Below are positions 6,530 to 14,836 of a stretch of 64,000 nt of DNA, one piece after another. Positions within the stretch are counted from its first letter, which is position 1; every line of letters starts with the position of its first letter. The position numbers and the translations under genes were made by a program. The stretch is from Thermoleophilaceae bacterium (lineage in GTDB: Bacteria; Actinomycetota; Thermoleophilia; Solirubrobacterales; Thermoleophilaceae): NCBI GenBank assembly GCA_040901445.1, contig JBBDYQ010000001.1, positions 1 through 64,000 of the forward strand, given 5' to 3'. The notes under the pieces were generated by a model that did not search any database, had not been told where the DNA came from, and worked only from the letters and a program-made list of their open reading frames with translations.

Positions 6530-8575
6530 GTGGCCAAGGACACCGAAAAGCTCATCCGGCAGCTCTCGCTGATCTCGTTCCTGATGGCGGAGAGGCGGCC
6601 CGTGACCGCTCTGGAGATCAAGCGCGAGGTGGAGGGCTACTCCGGGATGAACGACGACGCGTTCGCCCGCCGCTTCTACGCGGACCGCGCCGAGCTCGAG
6701 TCGCTCGGCATCGAGCTGAAGGTGGACAAGCCGGCCGAGGGCTACTACGAGGCGGAGAACTACACGCTGCCGCCGGAGAACTTCTACCTGCCGGCGATCG
6801 AGTTCACCGACGGGGAGCTCGGGGCGCTGCGCACCTCCCTCACCCTGCTCGACGGCGAGTTCGCGTACGCGGAGCCGCTGCGCCTGGCGCTGCAGCAGCT
6901 GTCGTGGGGCAAGCCGTCGCCGCTCGCCGCGCCCGAGCACCGCTCCGTTTCGCTGGCCGTCACGGCTGGGGCCGGGGGGCGCGACCTGTCGCAGCGGCTG
7001 TCCAAGATCGAGACCGCGATCTTCCGTCGCAAGACGATCATCTTCGACTACTACACGATGGGCCGCGACTCGGAGGAGTCACGCAGGGTGGACCCCCACC
7101 ACCTCCTCTTCAAGGGCGGCCAGTTCTACCTCGTGGGCCATTCGCACGAGCGCGGCGACATGCGCGTGTTCCGGCTGTCGCGCATCCGCGGCAAGGTGTC
7201 GTACGCGTCGAAGGCCGAGCACGACTTCACGCGCAGGGAGGACTTCGACCCGCGCGACTACGCCACCCGCACCGACTGGCAGCTCGGCGAGCCCGCGGGC
7301 ACCGCGGAGGTGTGGATCTCCAACCGCATCGACTGGCTCGTGACACGCCACTTCGGCCACGCCGGCGAGATAACCGAGGCCGACGACGGCGTGGTCTTTC
7401 GGACCCCCTACGCCAACTCACGCCAGGTGGTGTCCTGGGTGCTCGGCCTCGGCGAGCGCGCGCGCATCCTCGGCCCGCCGGAGCTGGCCGAGGAGGCCGA
7501 TCGCCGACTGGCCCTGGTGGTGGAGCGCCACTCCGAGGGCCCGGAGCTGGCGGCCGCGCGCAAGCGCCGCGCCGCGCCGGCCGCCGCCGGCGACGACGGT
7601 GGCGACGGCAAGCGCGAGACGCCGATCCGCCCCGAGCGCTTCGCCCGCCTGGTCACGCTCGCGGGCATCCTCATCCAGGCGGCACGCGACGGCGACAAGC
7701 TCGACGTGAGGGCGCTCTGCGAGAGCCTCCAGGTGAGCGAGGAGGAGTTGCGCGAGGACATCGACGTGCTGAACGTCGTGAACTTCGGCGGCGGCAGCTA
7801 CGTGCTCTACGCCGAGATCCAGGGCGACGCGATCGAGGTGGACCCCGAGCCCTATGGCGACAACTTCGCCCAGCCGGCGCGCCTGCTGCCGCTCGAGGCC
7901 AAGGCGCTCGTGGCGGCCATCGACCTGCTGGGCGAGCACCTGCCCGAGGGCTCGCTGGCCAGCTCGCGGGAGAAGATCGTGGCGGCGCTCGGCGAGGACC
8001 CCGCGCGCGACGGCCTTCAGATCACGACCGCGAAGGGCGACGACTCGCAGATCGCCCGCGCGGTGAGCCAGGCGATCGCCGACCGCCGGGTGCTCTCCAT
8101 CGAGTACTACAAGGAGAACGAGGACGAGTTCGGCACGCGCCGTATCGAGCCCTATCAGCTGCTCAACGGCCAGGAGGGCTGGTACGTGCACGCCTTCGAC
8201 CTCGAGCGCGAGGACTCGCGCAGCTTCCGGCTCGACCGGATCCGCTCCGTGGACGTCACGAAGGACTCGTTCGAGCCGCGGCCCGGCATCGAGCCCGACG
8301 TGCACGGCTGGCCGAGCACCGGCGAGGTGGCCGCGGCGCGCACCGCCCGCGTGTGGTTCTCGCCCGAGCGCGCGCGCTGGGCGCGTGAGGACCGGCGCGT
8401 GGTGGAGGACCTGCGCGACGGCGCCGTGATCGTGGAGCTCTCGTTCGCCGGCGAGGGCTGGCTCGCGCGCGAGATGCTCAAGGAGGCCGGCGACGCCGCC
8501 GTCCTCGAGCCCGAGGACGCGCGCGCGGCGGTGCTCGAGGCGGCCGAGTCGCTGCTGGGCGCCGCCAAGCGCTGA
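6530..8575 (+). CDS. pafBC: Fused PafB-PafC WYL-domain transcriptional regulator
   Basis: 681 residues from GTG 6530. Two copies of the same architecture in tandem: HTH (about 1-60), WYL domain (about 165-235) and WCX-like tail (to about 340); then, after a charged Ala/Arg/Gly linker (about 345-370), a second HTH (about 375-440), WYL (about 500-575) and WCX tail. WYL cores show H-H-L-L-F-K-G-G-Q-F-Y-L and E-P-Y-Q-L-L-N-G-Q-E-G-W-Y. In most actinobacteria PafB and PafC are separate heterodimer partners that activate the LexA-independent DNA-damage response; natural fusions are known. The ligand sensed by WYL is thought to be nucleic acid. Placement after an OB-HD nuclease fits a DNA-stress role. 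Confidence 0.9.
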   Translation: MAKDTEKLIRQLSLISFLMAERRPVTALEIKREVEGYSGMNDDAFARRFYADRAELESLGIELKVDKPAEGYYEAENYTLPPENFYLPAIEFTDGELGALRTSLTLLDGEFAYAEPLRLALQQLSWGKPSPLAAPEHRSVSLAVTAGAGGRDLSQRLSKIETAIFRRKTIIFDYYTMGRDSEESRRVDPHHLLFKGGQFYLVGHSHERGDMRVFRLSRIRGKVSYASKAEHDFTRREDFDPRDYATRTDWQLGEPAGTAEVWISNRIDWLVTRHFGHAGEITEADDGVVFRTPYANSRQVVSWVLGLGERARILGPPELAEEADRRLALVVERHSEGPELAAARKRRAAPAAAGDDGGDGKRETPIRPERFARLVTLAGILIQAARDGDKLDVRALCESLQVSEEELREDIDVLNVVNFGGGSYVLYAEIQGDAIEVDPEPYGDNFAQPARLLPLEAKALVAAIDLLGEHLPEGSLASSREKIVAALGEDPARDGLQITTAKGDDSQIARAVSQAIADRRVLSIEYYKENEDEFGTRRIEPYQLLNGQEGWYVHAFDLEREDSRSFRLDRIRSVDVTKDSFEPRPGIEPDVHGWPSTGEVAAARTARVWFSPERARWAREDRRVVEDLRDGAVIVELSFAGEGWLAREMLKEAGDAAVLEPEDARAAVLEAAESLLGAAKR

Positions 8576-8655
8576 GCGCGCCTCTGCGATCATCGAGGCG
8601 TGGCAGGCCGGCCTGTCGCGTGGGCGCCCCGCGGGGCGCTCGCGTGCGTCCGGGG

Positions 8656-8661
8656 TAGGCT
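8656..8661 (+). promoter_or_regulatory. -10 box TAGGCT
   Basis: TAGGCT ends 11 bases before ATG 8673. It is probably the promoter of the oxidoreductase-rml run; the leader is very short. Confidence 0.45.
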
Positions 8662-8672
8662 GTCGCGCTCGA

Positions 8673-9131
8673 ATGCCATCGCGCAGGGACCAGATCCGCT
8701 TGTCCGACCACGAGGTGCGCGCCTACCTCGAGGACAGGAAGACCATGATCGTGGCCACCATCGGCCCGAACGGCCGCCCCCATCTCATGCCGCTCTGGTT
8801 CGTGCCCGACGGGCTCACGCTGCGCGGCTGGACGTTCGCCAAGTCGCAGAAGGCCAGGAACCTCGAGCGCGACCCGCGCGCCACCCTCGAGGTGGAGGAC
8901 GGCGTGGAGTACCACGAGCTTCGCGGCGTGATGCTCGAATGCGACGTGGAGCTGCTGCGCGACGCCGAAGCGGTGGGCGATATCGGCGCGGCCCTGGTGG
9001 ACCGCTACGCGGGCGGCGGCGAGGAGGCCAAGGCGGCGTTCCGGGCGCAGGCCCCCAAGCGCGTGGGGATGGTCTTCACGCCCACCCGCGTGGTCACCTG
9101 GGACCACCGCAAGCTGGCGGGCACGTACTGA
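8673..9131 (+). CDS. PPOX-family flavin/F420-dependent oxidoreductase
   Basis: 152 residues. Split-barrel flavin fold signature near the N-terminus: a T-I-G-P-N-G-R-P-H-L-M-P-L-W-F strand pair (about 29-43) followed by K-S-Q-K-A-R-N-L and the R-D-P-R-A-T-L-E-V strand, as in pyridoxamine-phosphate-oxidase-like proteins. In actinobacteria such proteins often use F420H2 rather than FMN; sequence alone does not decide. The TGA overlaps the ATG of rmlA (TGATG), so it appears to head the rml operon, although a direct role in sugar synthesis is not expected. Confidence 0.8.
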   Translation: MPSRRDQIRLSDHEVRAYLEDRKTMIVATIGPNGRPHLMPLWFVPDGLTLRGWTFAKSQKARNLERDPRATLEVEDGVEYHELRGVMLECDVELLRDAEAVGDIGAALVDRYAGGGEEAKAAFRAQAPKRVGMVFTPTRVVTWDHRKLAGTY

Positions 9132-10204
9132 TGGAGGCGCTCAAGGGGCTGATCCTGTCCGGCGGCAAGGGCACGCGCCTGCGCCCGCTCACCCACACCA
9201 GCGCCAAGCAGCTCGTGCCCGTGGCCAACAAGCCCGTCCTCTTCTACGGGATCGAGGCGATGGCGGCGGCGGGCATCGAGGAGGTGGGGATCATCATCGC
9301 CCCGGAGACCGGCGACGAGATCCGTGAGGCGGCCGGCGATGGCTCGCGCTTCGGCGTGCGGATCTCCTACATCGAGCAGGACGAGCCGCTGGGCCTGGCC
9401 CACGCCGTGCTCACGGCCGAGGCGTTCCTGAGCGGCTCGGCGTTCGTGATGTACCTGGGCGACAACCTGCTGCGCGACGGCATCACCGACCTGGTGGCCA
9501 CCTTCCGCGAGGAGGAGCCCGACGCGCTCATCCTCCTCACCCCCGTGCCCGACCCCCAGCACTACGGCGTGGCGGAGCTCGACGACGGGCGCGTGTCGCG
9601 GCTGGTGGAGAAGCCCAAGGAGCCGGCCACCGACCTCGCGCTCGTGGGCGTGTACATGTTCACGCCGCCGATCTTCGACGCCGCGCGCGCCATCGAGCCG
9701 TCGTGGCGCGACGAGCTGGAGATCACCGACGCCATCCAGCACCTCGTGGACTCCGGCAAGCGCGTGGACCCCCACATCGTGCACGGCTGGTGGAAGGACA
9801 CCGGCCAGGTGGACGACATGCTCGAGGCCAACCGGCTGATCCTCGACGAGCTGGAAGAGCGCAGCGACGGCGAGCTGATCGACTGCCAGGTGGAGGGCCG
9901 CGTGGTGATCGAGGCCGGGGCCCGGCTGGAGCGCGCCACGGTGCGCGGCCCGGCGATCATCGGGCGCGACTCACGGGTGACCGACGCCTACATCGGGCCC
10001 TACACGGCGGTGGGCGACGGCGTGACGATCGAGAAGGCCGAGCTCGAGCACTCCATCGTCATGCCCGGCTCGTCCATTCGCGAGCTGGAGGGCCGCATCG
10101 AGGCCAGCCTGATCGGCAAGGACGTGCGCATCGGTCGCGGGCCCAAGATGCCGCGCGCCTACCGCTTCGTGGTGGGCGACAGCTCAGAGATCGAGATCCT
10201 CTGA
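9131..10204 (+). CDS. rmlA: Glucose-1-phosphate thymidylyltransferase (long form)
   Basis: 357 residues. The N-terminal nucleotidyltransferase has the signature GGKGTRLRPLT (about 11-21), an L-V-P-V-A-N-K-P motif and Y-L-G-D-N for metal/nucleotide binding. The C-terminal third (about 250-357) has left-handed beta-helix hexapeptide-like repeats (V-V-I-E-A-G-A, A-I-I-G-R-D), so this is the long StrD-like form, not the roughly 290-residue RfbA type. It makes dTDP-glucose from dTTP and glucose-1-phosphate. Stop and start overlap on both sides ties it to rmlD. Confidence 0.92.
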   Translation: MEALKGLILSGGKGTRLRPLTHTSAKQLVPVANKPVLFYGIEAMAAAGIEEVGIIIAPETGDEIREAAGDGSRFGVRISYIEQDEPLGLAHAVLTAEAFLSGSAFVMYLGDNLLRDGITDLVATFREEEPDALILLTPVPDPQHYGVAELDDGRVSRLVEKPKEPATDLALVGVYMFTPPIFDAARAIEPSWRDELEITDAIQHLVDSGKRVDPHIVHGWWKDTGQVDDMLEANRLILDELEERSDGELIDCQVEGRVVIEAGARLERATVRGPAIIGRDSRVTDAYIGPYTAVGDGVTIEKAELEHSIVMPGSSIRELEGRIEASLIGKDVRIGRGPKMPRAYRFVVGDSSEIEIL

Positions 10205-11061
10205 TGAAGGTGCTCGTCACCGGCGGCAGCGGCATGCTGGGCACCGACGTGGCCCGGGCTGCGGCGTTCGTGAACCACGAGGTGGTGTCCGTGGGCCACG
10301 ACGAGCTGGACATCGCCGACGCCGAGGCGGTGCGCGCGCGGATCGCCTCCGAGCTGCCCGACGCGGTGGTCAACTGCGCCGCCTACACGAACGTCGACGG
10401 CGCCGAGGACGACCTGCGCGGCGCCATGGACGTGAACGGGCACGGCGCCCGCAACGTGGCCGAGGCGGCCGCGATCGTGGAGGCGCCGGTGGTGTTCGTC
10501 TCCACCGACTACGTCTTCGACGGCACCAAGGACGGCCCGTATGTGGAGTCGGACGACGTGCACCCGCTGTCGGTGTACGGGCAGAGCAAGCTGGCCGGCG
10601 AGCACGAGACGGCCCGCTCCGGCGAGCGCCACTTCGTCGTGCGCACGTCCTGGCTGTTCGGCACGGCGGGGCGCAACTTCGTCGAGACGATGCTGGGACT
10701 CGCCGCCGACCACGGCGAGGTGGTGGTGGTGCGCGACCAGTTGGGCTGCCCCACCTATACCGGCCACCTGGCCGACGCGATCGTGCGGTTGCTCGACACG
10801 CGCTCCTACGGCGTGCATCACATCTCCGGCGACGGCTCGTGCTCCTGGTACGACTTTGCGCGTGAGATCTTCGGCGAGTCAGGCACGGCCTGCCGAGTGA
10901 TGTCCTGCACCACCGACGAGACGGGCCGCCGGGCGCCGCGCCCGCGCAACTCCGTGCTGGTCACCGAGCGCGAGGACACGCTGCTGCTACCCGATTGGCG
11001 CGAGGGGCTGCGCAGCTACCTGGCCGAACGGGTGGCCGCACCCGACAGGGCACAGGCGTGA
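10204..11061 (+). CDS. rmlD: dTDP-4-dehydrorhamnose reductase
   Basis: 285 residues, ATG overlapping the rmlA stop. N-terminal GGSGMLG Rossmann motif, N-C-A-A-Y-T-N-V-D-G-A-E motif, S-T-D-Y-V-F-D-G substrate strand and the Y-G-Q-S-K-L-A-G-E active site (YxxxK) are all typical of RmlD. It catalyses the NAD(P)H-dependent last step to dTDP-L-rhamnose. Operon order A-D-B without rmlC means the 3,5-epimerase must be elsewhere if rhamnose is the product. Confidence 0.92.
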   Translation: MKVLVTGGSGMLGTDVARAAAFVNHEVVSVGHDELDIADAEAVRARIASELPDAVVNCAAYTNVDGAEDDLRGAMDVNGHGARNVAEAAAIVEAPVVFVSTDYVFDGTKDGPYVESDDVHPLSVYGQSKLAGEHETARSGERHFVVRTSWLFGTAGRNFVETMLGLAADHGEVVVVRDQLGCPTYTGHLADAIVRLLDTRSYGVHHISGDGSCSWYDFAREIFGESGTACRVMSCTTDETGRRAPRPRNSVLVTEREDTLLLPDWREGLRSYLAERVAAPDRAQA

Positions 11062-12059
11062 AGCTGCTGGTGACCGGCGCCGCCGGCTTCATCGGCTCCA
11101 CCTACGTGCGCGTGGTGGCCGACGCCCGCCCCGGTGACGAGATCGTGGTGCTCGACAAGCTCACCTACGCGGGGCGGCGCGAGAACCTGGCCGGCGTCGA
11201 GGAGCGCATCACATTCGTGGAGGGAGCCATCGAGGATCCCGGCGCGGTGCGTGAGGCCATGGAGGGCTGCAACGCCGTCGTGAACTTCGCCGCCGAGTCG
11301 CACGTGGACCGCTCGATCGCCGAGCAGGACGTGTTCGCCATCACCCACGTCATCGGCACCAGCGTGCTGCTGGACGCCGCGCGCGAGCTCGGCGTGTCGC
11401 GCTACCTGCAGGTGTCCACCGACGAGGTGTACGGCTCGATCGAGGAGGGCTCGTTCACAGAGACCTCGCCGCTGGCGCCGTCCTCCCCCTACAGCGCCAC
11501 GAAGGCCGCGGGCGACCTCTTGGTGTCCGCGCACTTCCACACCTACGGCATCGAGGCGGTCATCTGCCGCGGCTCCAACAACTACGGCCCACGCCAGTAT
11601 CCGGAGAAGCTCATCCCGCTGATGGTGCTCAACGCGCTGCACGGCGACCACCTGCCCGTCTATGGCGACGGCCGCCAGGTGCGCAACTGGCTGTACGTGG
11701 AGGACTTCGCGCGCGCCATCGACCACGTGCTGCGCGAGGGGGTGCCGGGCGAGGTGTACAACGTGGGCGGCCCTGACGAGGAGGAGAACATCGAGGTGGT
11801 GCGGCGCATCATCGAGCTCACGGGCGCCGACGAGTCGCTGCTCGAGTACGTGACGGACCGCCCGGGCCACGACCGCCGCTACTCCCTGTCGCGCGACAAG
11901 GTCGAGGCGCTCGGCTGGAAGGCACAGGTGCACTTCCGCGAGGGCCTGGAGCGCACGGTCGACTGGTATCGCGACAACCGGTCGTGGTGGGAGCCGATCC
12001 GCTCGGGTGATTACCGCTCCTACTACGAGCGACAGTACGGGCGAGCGCTGGGTGGGTAG
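11058..12059 (+). CDS. rmlB: dTDP-glucose 4,6-dehydratase
   Basis: 333 residues from GTG 11058 in a GTGA overlap with rmlD. TGAAGFIGS NAD loop (about 6-14), F-A-A-E-S-H-V-D-R-S-I, S-T-D-E-V-Y-G (T-D-E catalytic triad segment) and Y-S-A-T-K (YxxxK) are present, as are N-N-Y-G-P-R-Q-Y-P-E-K and D-R-P-G-H-D-R-R-Y. It converts dTDP-glucose to dTDP-4-keto-6-deoxyglucose, the branch point for rhamnose and other deoxysugars. Length is normal for the family. A 24-bp-arm hairpin begins 8 bases after the stop and may end the transcript. Confidence 0.94.
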   Translation: MKLLVTGAAGFIGSTYVRVVADARPGDEIVVLDKLTYAGRRENLAGVEERITFVEGAIEDPGAVREAMEGCNAVVNFAAESHVDRSIAEQDVFAITHVIGTSVLLDAARELGVSRYLQVSTDEVYGSIEEGSFTETSPLAPSSPYSATKAAGDLLVSAHFHTYGIEAVICRGSNNYGPRQYPEKLIPLMVLNALHGDHLPVYGDGRQVRNWLYVEDFARAIDHVLREGVPGEVYNVGGPDEEENIEVVRRIIELTGADESLLEYVTDRPGHDRRYSLSRDKVEALGWKAQVHFREGLERTVDWYRDNRSWWEPIRSGDYRSYYERQYGRALGG

Positions 12060-12066
12060 ATCCGCC

Positions 12067-12138
12067 GGGGGTGTCAGGTCATGCCCTGCACCGGGAGCTT
12101 CGCTCGAGTTCCGTTGCAGGGCATGACCTGACACCCCC
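12067..12138. repeat. Large perfect inverted repeat (REP-like palindrome)
   Basis: Two perfect 24-base arms (12067-12090 and 12115-12138) flank a 24-base centre that itself folds (GAGC-TTC-GCTC), giving one long hairpin. The arm contains GTGTCAGGTCATGCCCTGCA. It lies between rmlB and the mepA-like gene, so it could terminate rmlB, but length and perfection exceed a usual terminator. A related core, GTCAGGTC(A/T)TGC, recurs at 45112-45158. Confidence 0.85.
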
Positions 12139-12148
12139 TCCCGCCTCC

Positions 12149-12154
12149 TAGACT
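12149..12154 (+). promoter_or_regulatory. -10 box TAGACT, leaderless-type
   Basis: TAGACT ends 7 bases before GTG 12162. Confidence 0.5.
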
Positions 12155-12161
12155 CGTTCCG

Positions 12162-12851
12162 GTGACGTCCGGACTCGCTGCCGTCCTCGCTTCTCTTAGC
12201 TTGGCTCTCACCGGCCTTGCCGAGCGTGAGGCCGCGCATGCGCAGGTTCGGCCGACTCCGCCGCCTGCCACCGACGTGCCTGGGCCCGGGCGGCGCGGTG
12301 AGTTCGGCGGCGCTCCCATCGCGCTGCCCACCAAGGCCCCCGTGGCGGTGGGGAAGCCCAACGACGGGCGGCTCATGCGCGGCATCCGGGTGCCTGACGA
12401 GGGGCCCCTGTTCTTCACCTGGGACCCGGTCCGCGAGCGCTCGCCCAATCGCTCGTGGCGACGGTACGGCAGCGCGCGGCTGCTTGCCACGGTCGACGCC
12501 GTCCTCAAGGAGTACCACCGCCGCAACCCGAACGCCCCGCGCGTTGCCATCGGCGACCTCAGCCGCAGCCGCGGCGGCGGGTTCGGCCGGCGCTTCGGCG
12601 GTCTCGGGCACGCCTCGCACCAGAACGGGCTCGACGTGGACATCTACTACCCGCGCAAGGACCGGCGGGAGCGCGAGCCCACCCGGGTGTCGCAGATCGA
12701 CCTGCGCCTGGCGCAGGACCTGGTGGACCTGTTCGTGGCCGAGGGCGCGCGCTACGTGTTCGTGGGCCCGCGGACCCGGCTGCACGGCCCCCCTAATGTT
12801 GTCCAGGAGCTCGTGCACCACGACGACCACCTGCATGTCCGCGTCCGCTGA
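12162..12851 (+). CDS. Secreted MepA-like (peptidase M74-type) murein endopeptidase
   Basis: 229 residues from GTG 12162. A weak signal peptide (about 1-28) precedes a Pro-rich stretch. The catalytic domain has G-D-L-S-R-S-R-G-G, then G-L-G-H-A-S-H-Q-N-G-L-D-V-D-I (zinc ligands His and Asp) and a C-terminal V-H-H-D-D-H-L-H-V-R, matching penicillin-insensitive murein endopeptidase/LAS metallopeptidases that cut peptidoglycan cross-links. A paralogue with the same layout is at 54055-54774. Its 3' end overlaps the start of the ABC transporter ATPase by 17 bases. Confidence 0.82.
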   Translation: MTSGLAAVLASLSLALTGLAEREAAHAQVRPTPPPATDVPGPGRRGEFGGAPIALPTKAPVAVGKPNDGRLMRGIRVPDEGPLFFTWDPVRERSPNRSWRRYGSARLLATVDAVLKEYHRRNPNAPRVAIGDLSRSRGGGFGRRFGGLGHASHQNGLDVDIYYPRKDRREREPTRVSQIDLRLAQDLVDLFVAEGARYVFVGPRTRLHGPPNVVQELVHHDDHLHVRVR

Positions 12852-13572
12852 CGCTCCGGCCCTGGAGCTTCGCGGGCTCACGAAGCGCTACGACGACGGC
12901 ACGGTGGCACTCGAGGGCTTCGACCTCACCGTGCCGGCGGGCAGCTTCTTCGGCCTGCTCGGGCCCAACGGCGCGGGCAAGACCACGCTCATCAGCGCCG
13001 TCTGCAACCTCATCCGCGTGACCGAGGGCGAGGTGCTGGTGTTCGGCGAGCCCGCGAACTCGCTCACCGCGCGGGCGTGGGTGGGGCTCTCCGAGCAGGA
13101 CGTGAACCTCGACCGCTTCCTCACGGTGCGCGAGACGCTCATCTACCACGGCGGCTGGTTCGGGATGGGCAAGGCGGAGGCCGAGGAGCGGTCGGACGAG
13201 ATGATCGACGTGTTCGACCTGCGCGCGAAGGCCGCGGTGCGCACGCCCAAGCTCTCGGGCGGCATGCGCCGGCGGCTGCTGCTGGCGCGCGCGCTCATGC
13301 ACCACCCGCGCCTGGTGATCCTCGACGAGCCCACCGCCGGCGTGGACTTCGAGCTGCGCCAGGAGCTCTGGACCTACATCCGCAAGCTGCACGAGGCCGG
13401 CACCACGATCCTCCTCACCACCCACTACCTCGAGGAGGCGGAGACGCTGTGTGAGGAGATAGCGCTCATCCGCGGCGGCCGCCTCGTGGCGCGTGACACG
13501 GCCGCCGGCCTGCGCGAGCACTACGGCGTGAGCACGCTGGCCGACGTCTACGTGAAGGCGATCCACCAGTGA
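12835..13572 (+). CDS. ABC-2 exporter ATP-binding subunit (YadG-like)
   Basis: 245 residues from ATG 12835, overlapping the end of the endopeptidase gene. Complete ABC ATPase: Walker A GPNGAGKTT, Q-loop S-E-Q-D, signature LSGGMRRR, Walker B L-V-I-L-D-E-P and the H-loop T-T-H-Y. Domain size and the pairing with the next gene match YadG/YadH-type ABC-2 exporters. It drives export of an unknown lipid, drug or polymer. GTGA overlap with the permease. Confidence 0.9.
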   Translation: MSASADAPALELRGLTKRYDDGTVALEGFDLTVPAGSFFGLLGPNGAGKTTLISAVCNLIRVTEGEVLVFGEPANSLTARAWVGLSEQDVNLDRFLTVRETLIYHGGWFGMGKAEAEERSDEMIDVFDLRAKAAVRTPKLSGGMRRRLLLARALMHHPRLVILDEPTAGVDFELRQELWTYIRKLHEAGTTILLTTHYLEEAETLCEEIALIRGGRLVARDTAAGLREHYGVSTLADVYVKAIHQ

Positions 13573-14333
13573 CCGGCAGCGCCGGCCTCTACTGGCTCGC
13601 CCGGCGCGAGGTGCTGCGGGTGGGCAAGCTCTGGAGCCAGACGGTGCTGGCGCCGGTCATCTCGTCGCTGCTGTTCATCCTCGTGTTCGGCCTGTCGCTG
13701 GGTGGGCGCATCCGCGAGTTCGGGGGCGTGGACTACGAGGTGTTCATCGTGCCCGGCCTGATCGTGATGGCGATGGTGCAGGCCTCCTACAACAACAACG
13801 CCTCCACGATCTTCCAGGCCCGGGCCGACCGCTACGTGCACGACGTGCTCTCCGCGCCCATGCACCCGTGGCAGATGAACCTCGGCTACAACGTCGGCGG
13901 GCTGGTGAGGGCGCTCGCCATCGGCATCTCGCTCCTGGTGCTCTCGGTACCGCTCACGGGCGTTCCGGTGGAACGGCCATTCGCGCTGGCGGCCGCGGTC
14001 CTGCTGGGGCTGGTGCTGTTCGGCGCACTCGGCACCGTCGTCGGGATCTTCGCCGAGCAGTGGGACCACACCACGTTCATCTCGAACATCCTGATCCTGC
14101 CGCTCACGTTCGTCGGCGGCGTCTTCTACTCGGTCGAGGTGCTCCCCTCGCCATGGGAGGAGCTGTCGCACTTCAACCCGATCTTCTATCTCGTGAACGC
14201 CGTGCGCTTCGGCTTCCTGGGCACCAGCGACGTGAGCATCTGGCTTTGCCTGGGCGTCACCGCGATGCTCGCGGTGCCCGCGTACCTGTGGTCCCAGTGG
14301 CTGTTCTCGAGCGGCCGGAGGCTCAAGCCGTGA
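13569..14333 (+). CDS. ABC-2 exporter permease (YadH-like)
   Basis: 254 residues from GTG 13569 in a GTGA overlap with the ATPase. About six hydrophobic segments; the conserved ABC-2 region around F-I-V-P-G-L-I-V-M (about 59-67), S-Y-N-N-N-A-S-T-I-F and a later G-V-F-Y-S-V-E-V-L-P are typical of the YadH group of ABC-2 membrane subunits. It forms the transmembrane channel with the preceding ATPase. Its stop overlaps the next gene's GTG. Confidence 0.88.
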   Translation: MTGSAGLYWLARREVLRVGKLWSQTVLAPVISSLLFILVFGLSLGGRIREFGGVDYEVFIVPGLIVMAMVQASYNNNASTIFQARADRYVHDVLSAPMHPWQMNLGYNVGGLVRALAIGISLLVLSVPLTGVPVERPFALAAAVLLGLVLFGALGTVVGIFAEQWDHTTFISNILILPLTFVGGVFYSVEVLPSPWEELSHFNPIFYLVNAVRFGFLGTSDVSIWLCLGVTAMLAVPAYLWSQWLFSSGRRLKP

Positions 14334-14836
14334 GGCCCTGGCCGGAAAGCCGGGTCGGGCAGTACGCGCGGCGCGTGGGCGAGCTGCTCGGAGTCGAGGG
14401 CGGCGAGCTGGACCTGCTCGAGGCGGCCGGCTCGCTGCACGACGCCGGCAAGTACTTCCTCTCGGGTGACGTGCTCGAGAAGCCCGGCCCGCTCGACGAC
14501 GCCGAGTGGGAGGCCATGCGCCGCCATCCGGAGTTCGGCGCCGCGATCGCGCGCGACGAGGGACACGGCGACGAGGTGCAGGACTGGATCCGGCACAGCC
14601 ACGAGTCGCTCGACGGCTCGGGCTACCCCGACCATCTGGAGGGGGACGAGATCCCGCTGGGCGCCCGCATCATCGCCGTGGTGGACGCCTACGTGGGGAT
14701 GACGGCCGAGCGTCCCTACCGCGAGGCGCTGCTGCCCGAGGAGGCGCTCGCGCGCCTGGAGGCCGACGCCGGCAAGCGCTATGACCCGCGCCTGGTGGAG
14801 GCCTTCGCGGGGCTGGTGCGCGCCAACCTGCCGTGA
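14330..14836 (+). CDS. HD-GYP-type protein lacking the first metal histidine
   Basis: 168 residues from GTG 14330 (GTGA overlap). Recognisable HD-GYP elements: L-H-D-A-G-K, R-H-P-E-F-G, H-S-H-E-S-L-D-G-S-G-Y-P, L-G-A-R-I-I-A-V-V-D and a final Y-D-P-R-L-V-E-A-F. The canonical first His of the H-S-x-R-V helix is absent: the protein opens near this position with W-P-E-S-R-V. HD-GYP proteins hydrolyse cyclic di-nucleotides with two or three metals; loss of one ligand may change or abolish activity. The operon places it between an ABC exporter and a uracil-DNA glycosylase. Confidence 0.75.
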   Translation: MRPWPESRVGQYARRVGELLGVEGGELDLLEAAGSLHDAGKYFLSGDVLEKPGPLDDAEWEAMRRHPEFGAAIARDEGHGDEVQDWIRHSHESLDGSGYPDHLEGDEIPLGARIIAVVDAYVGMTAERPYREALLPEEALARLEADAGKRYDPRLVEAFAGLVRANLP

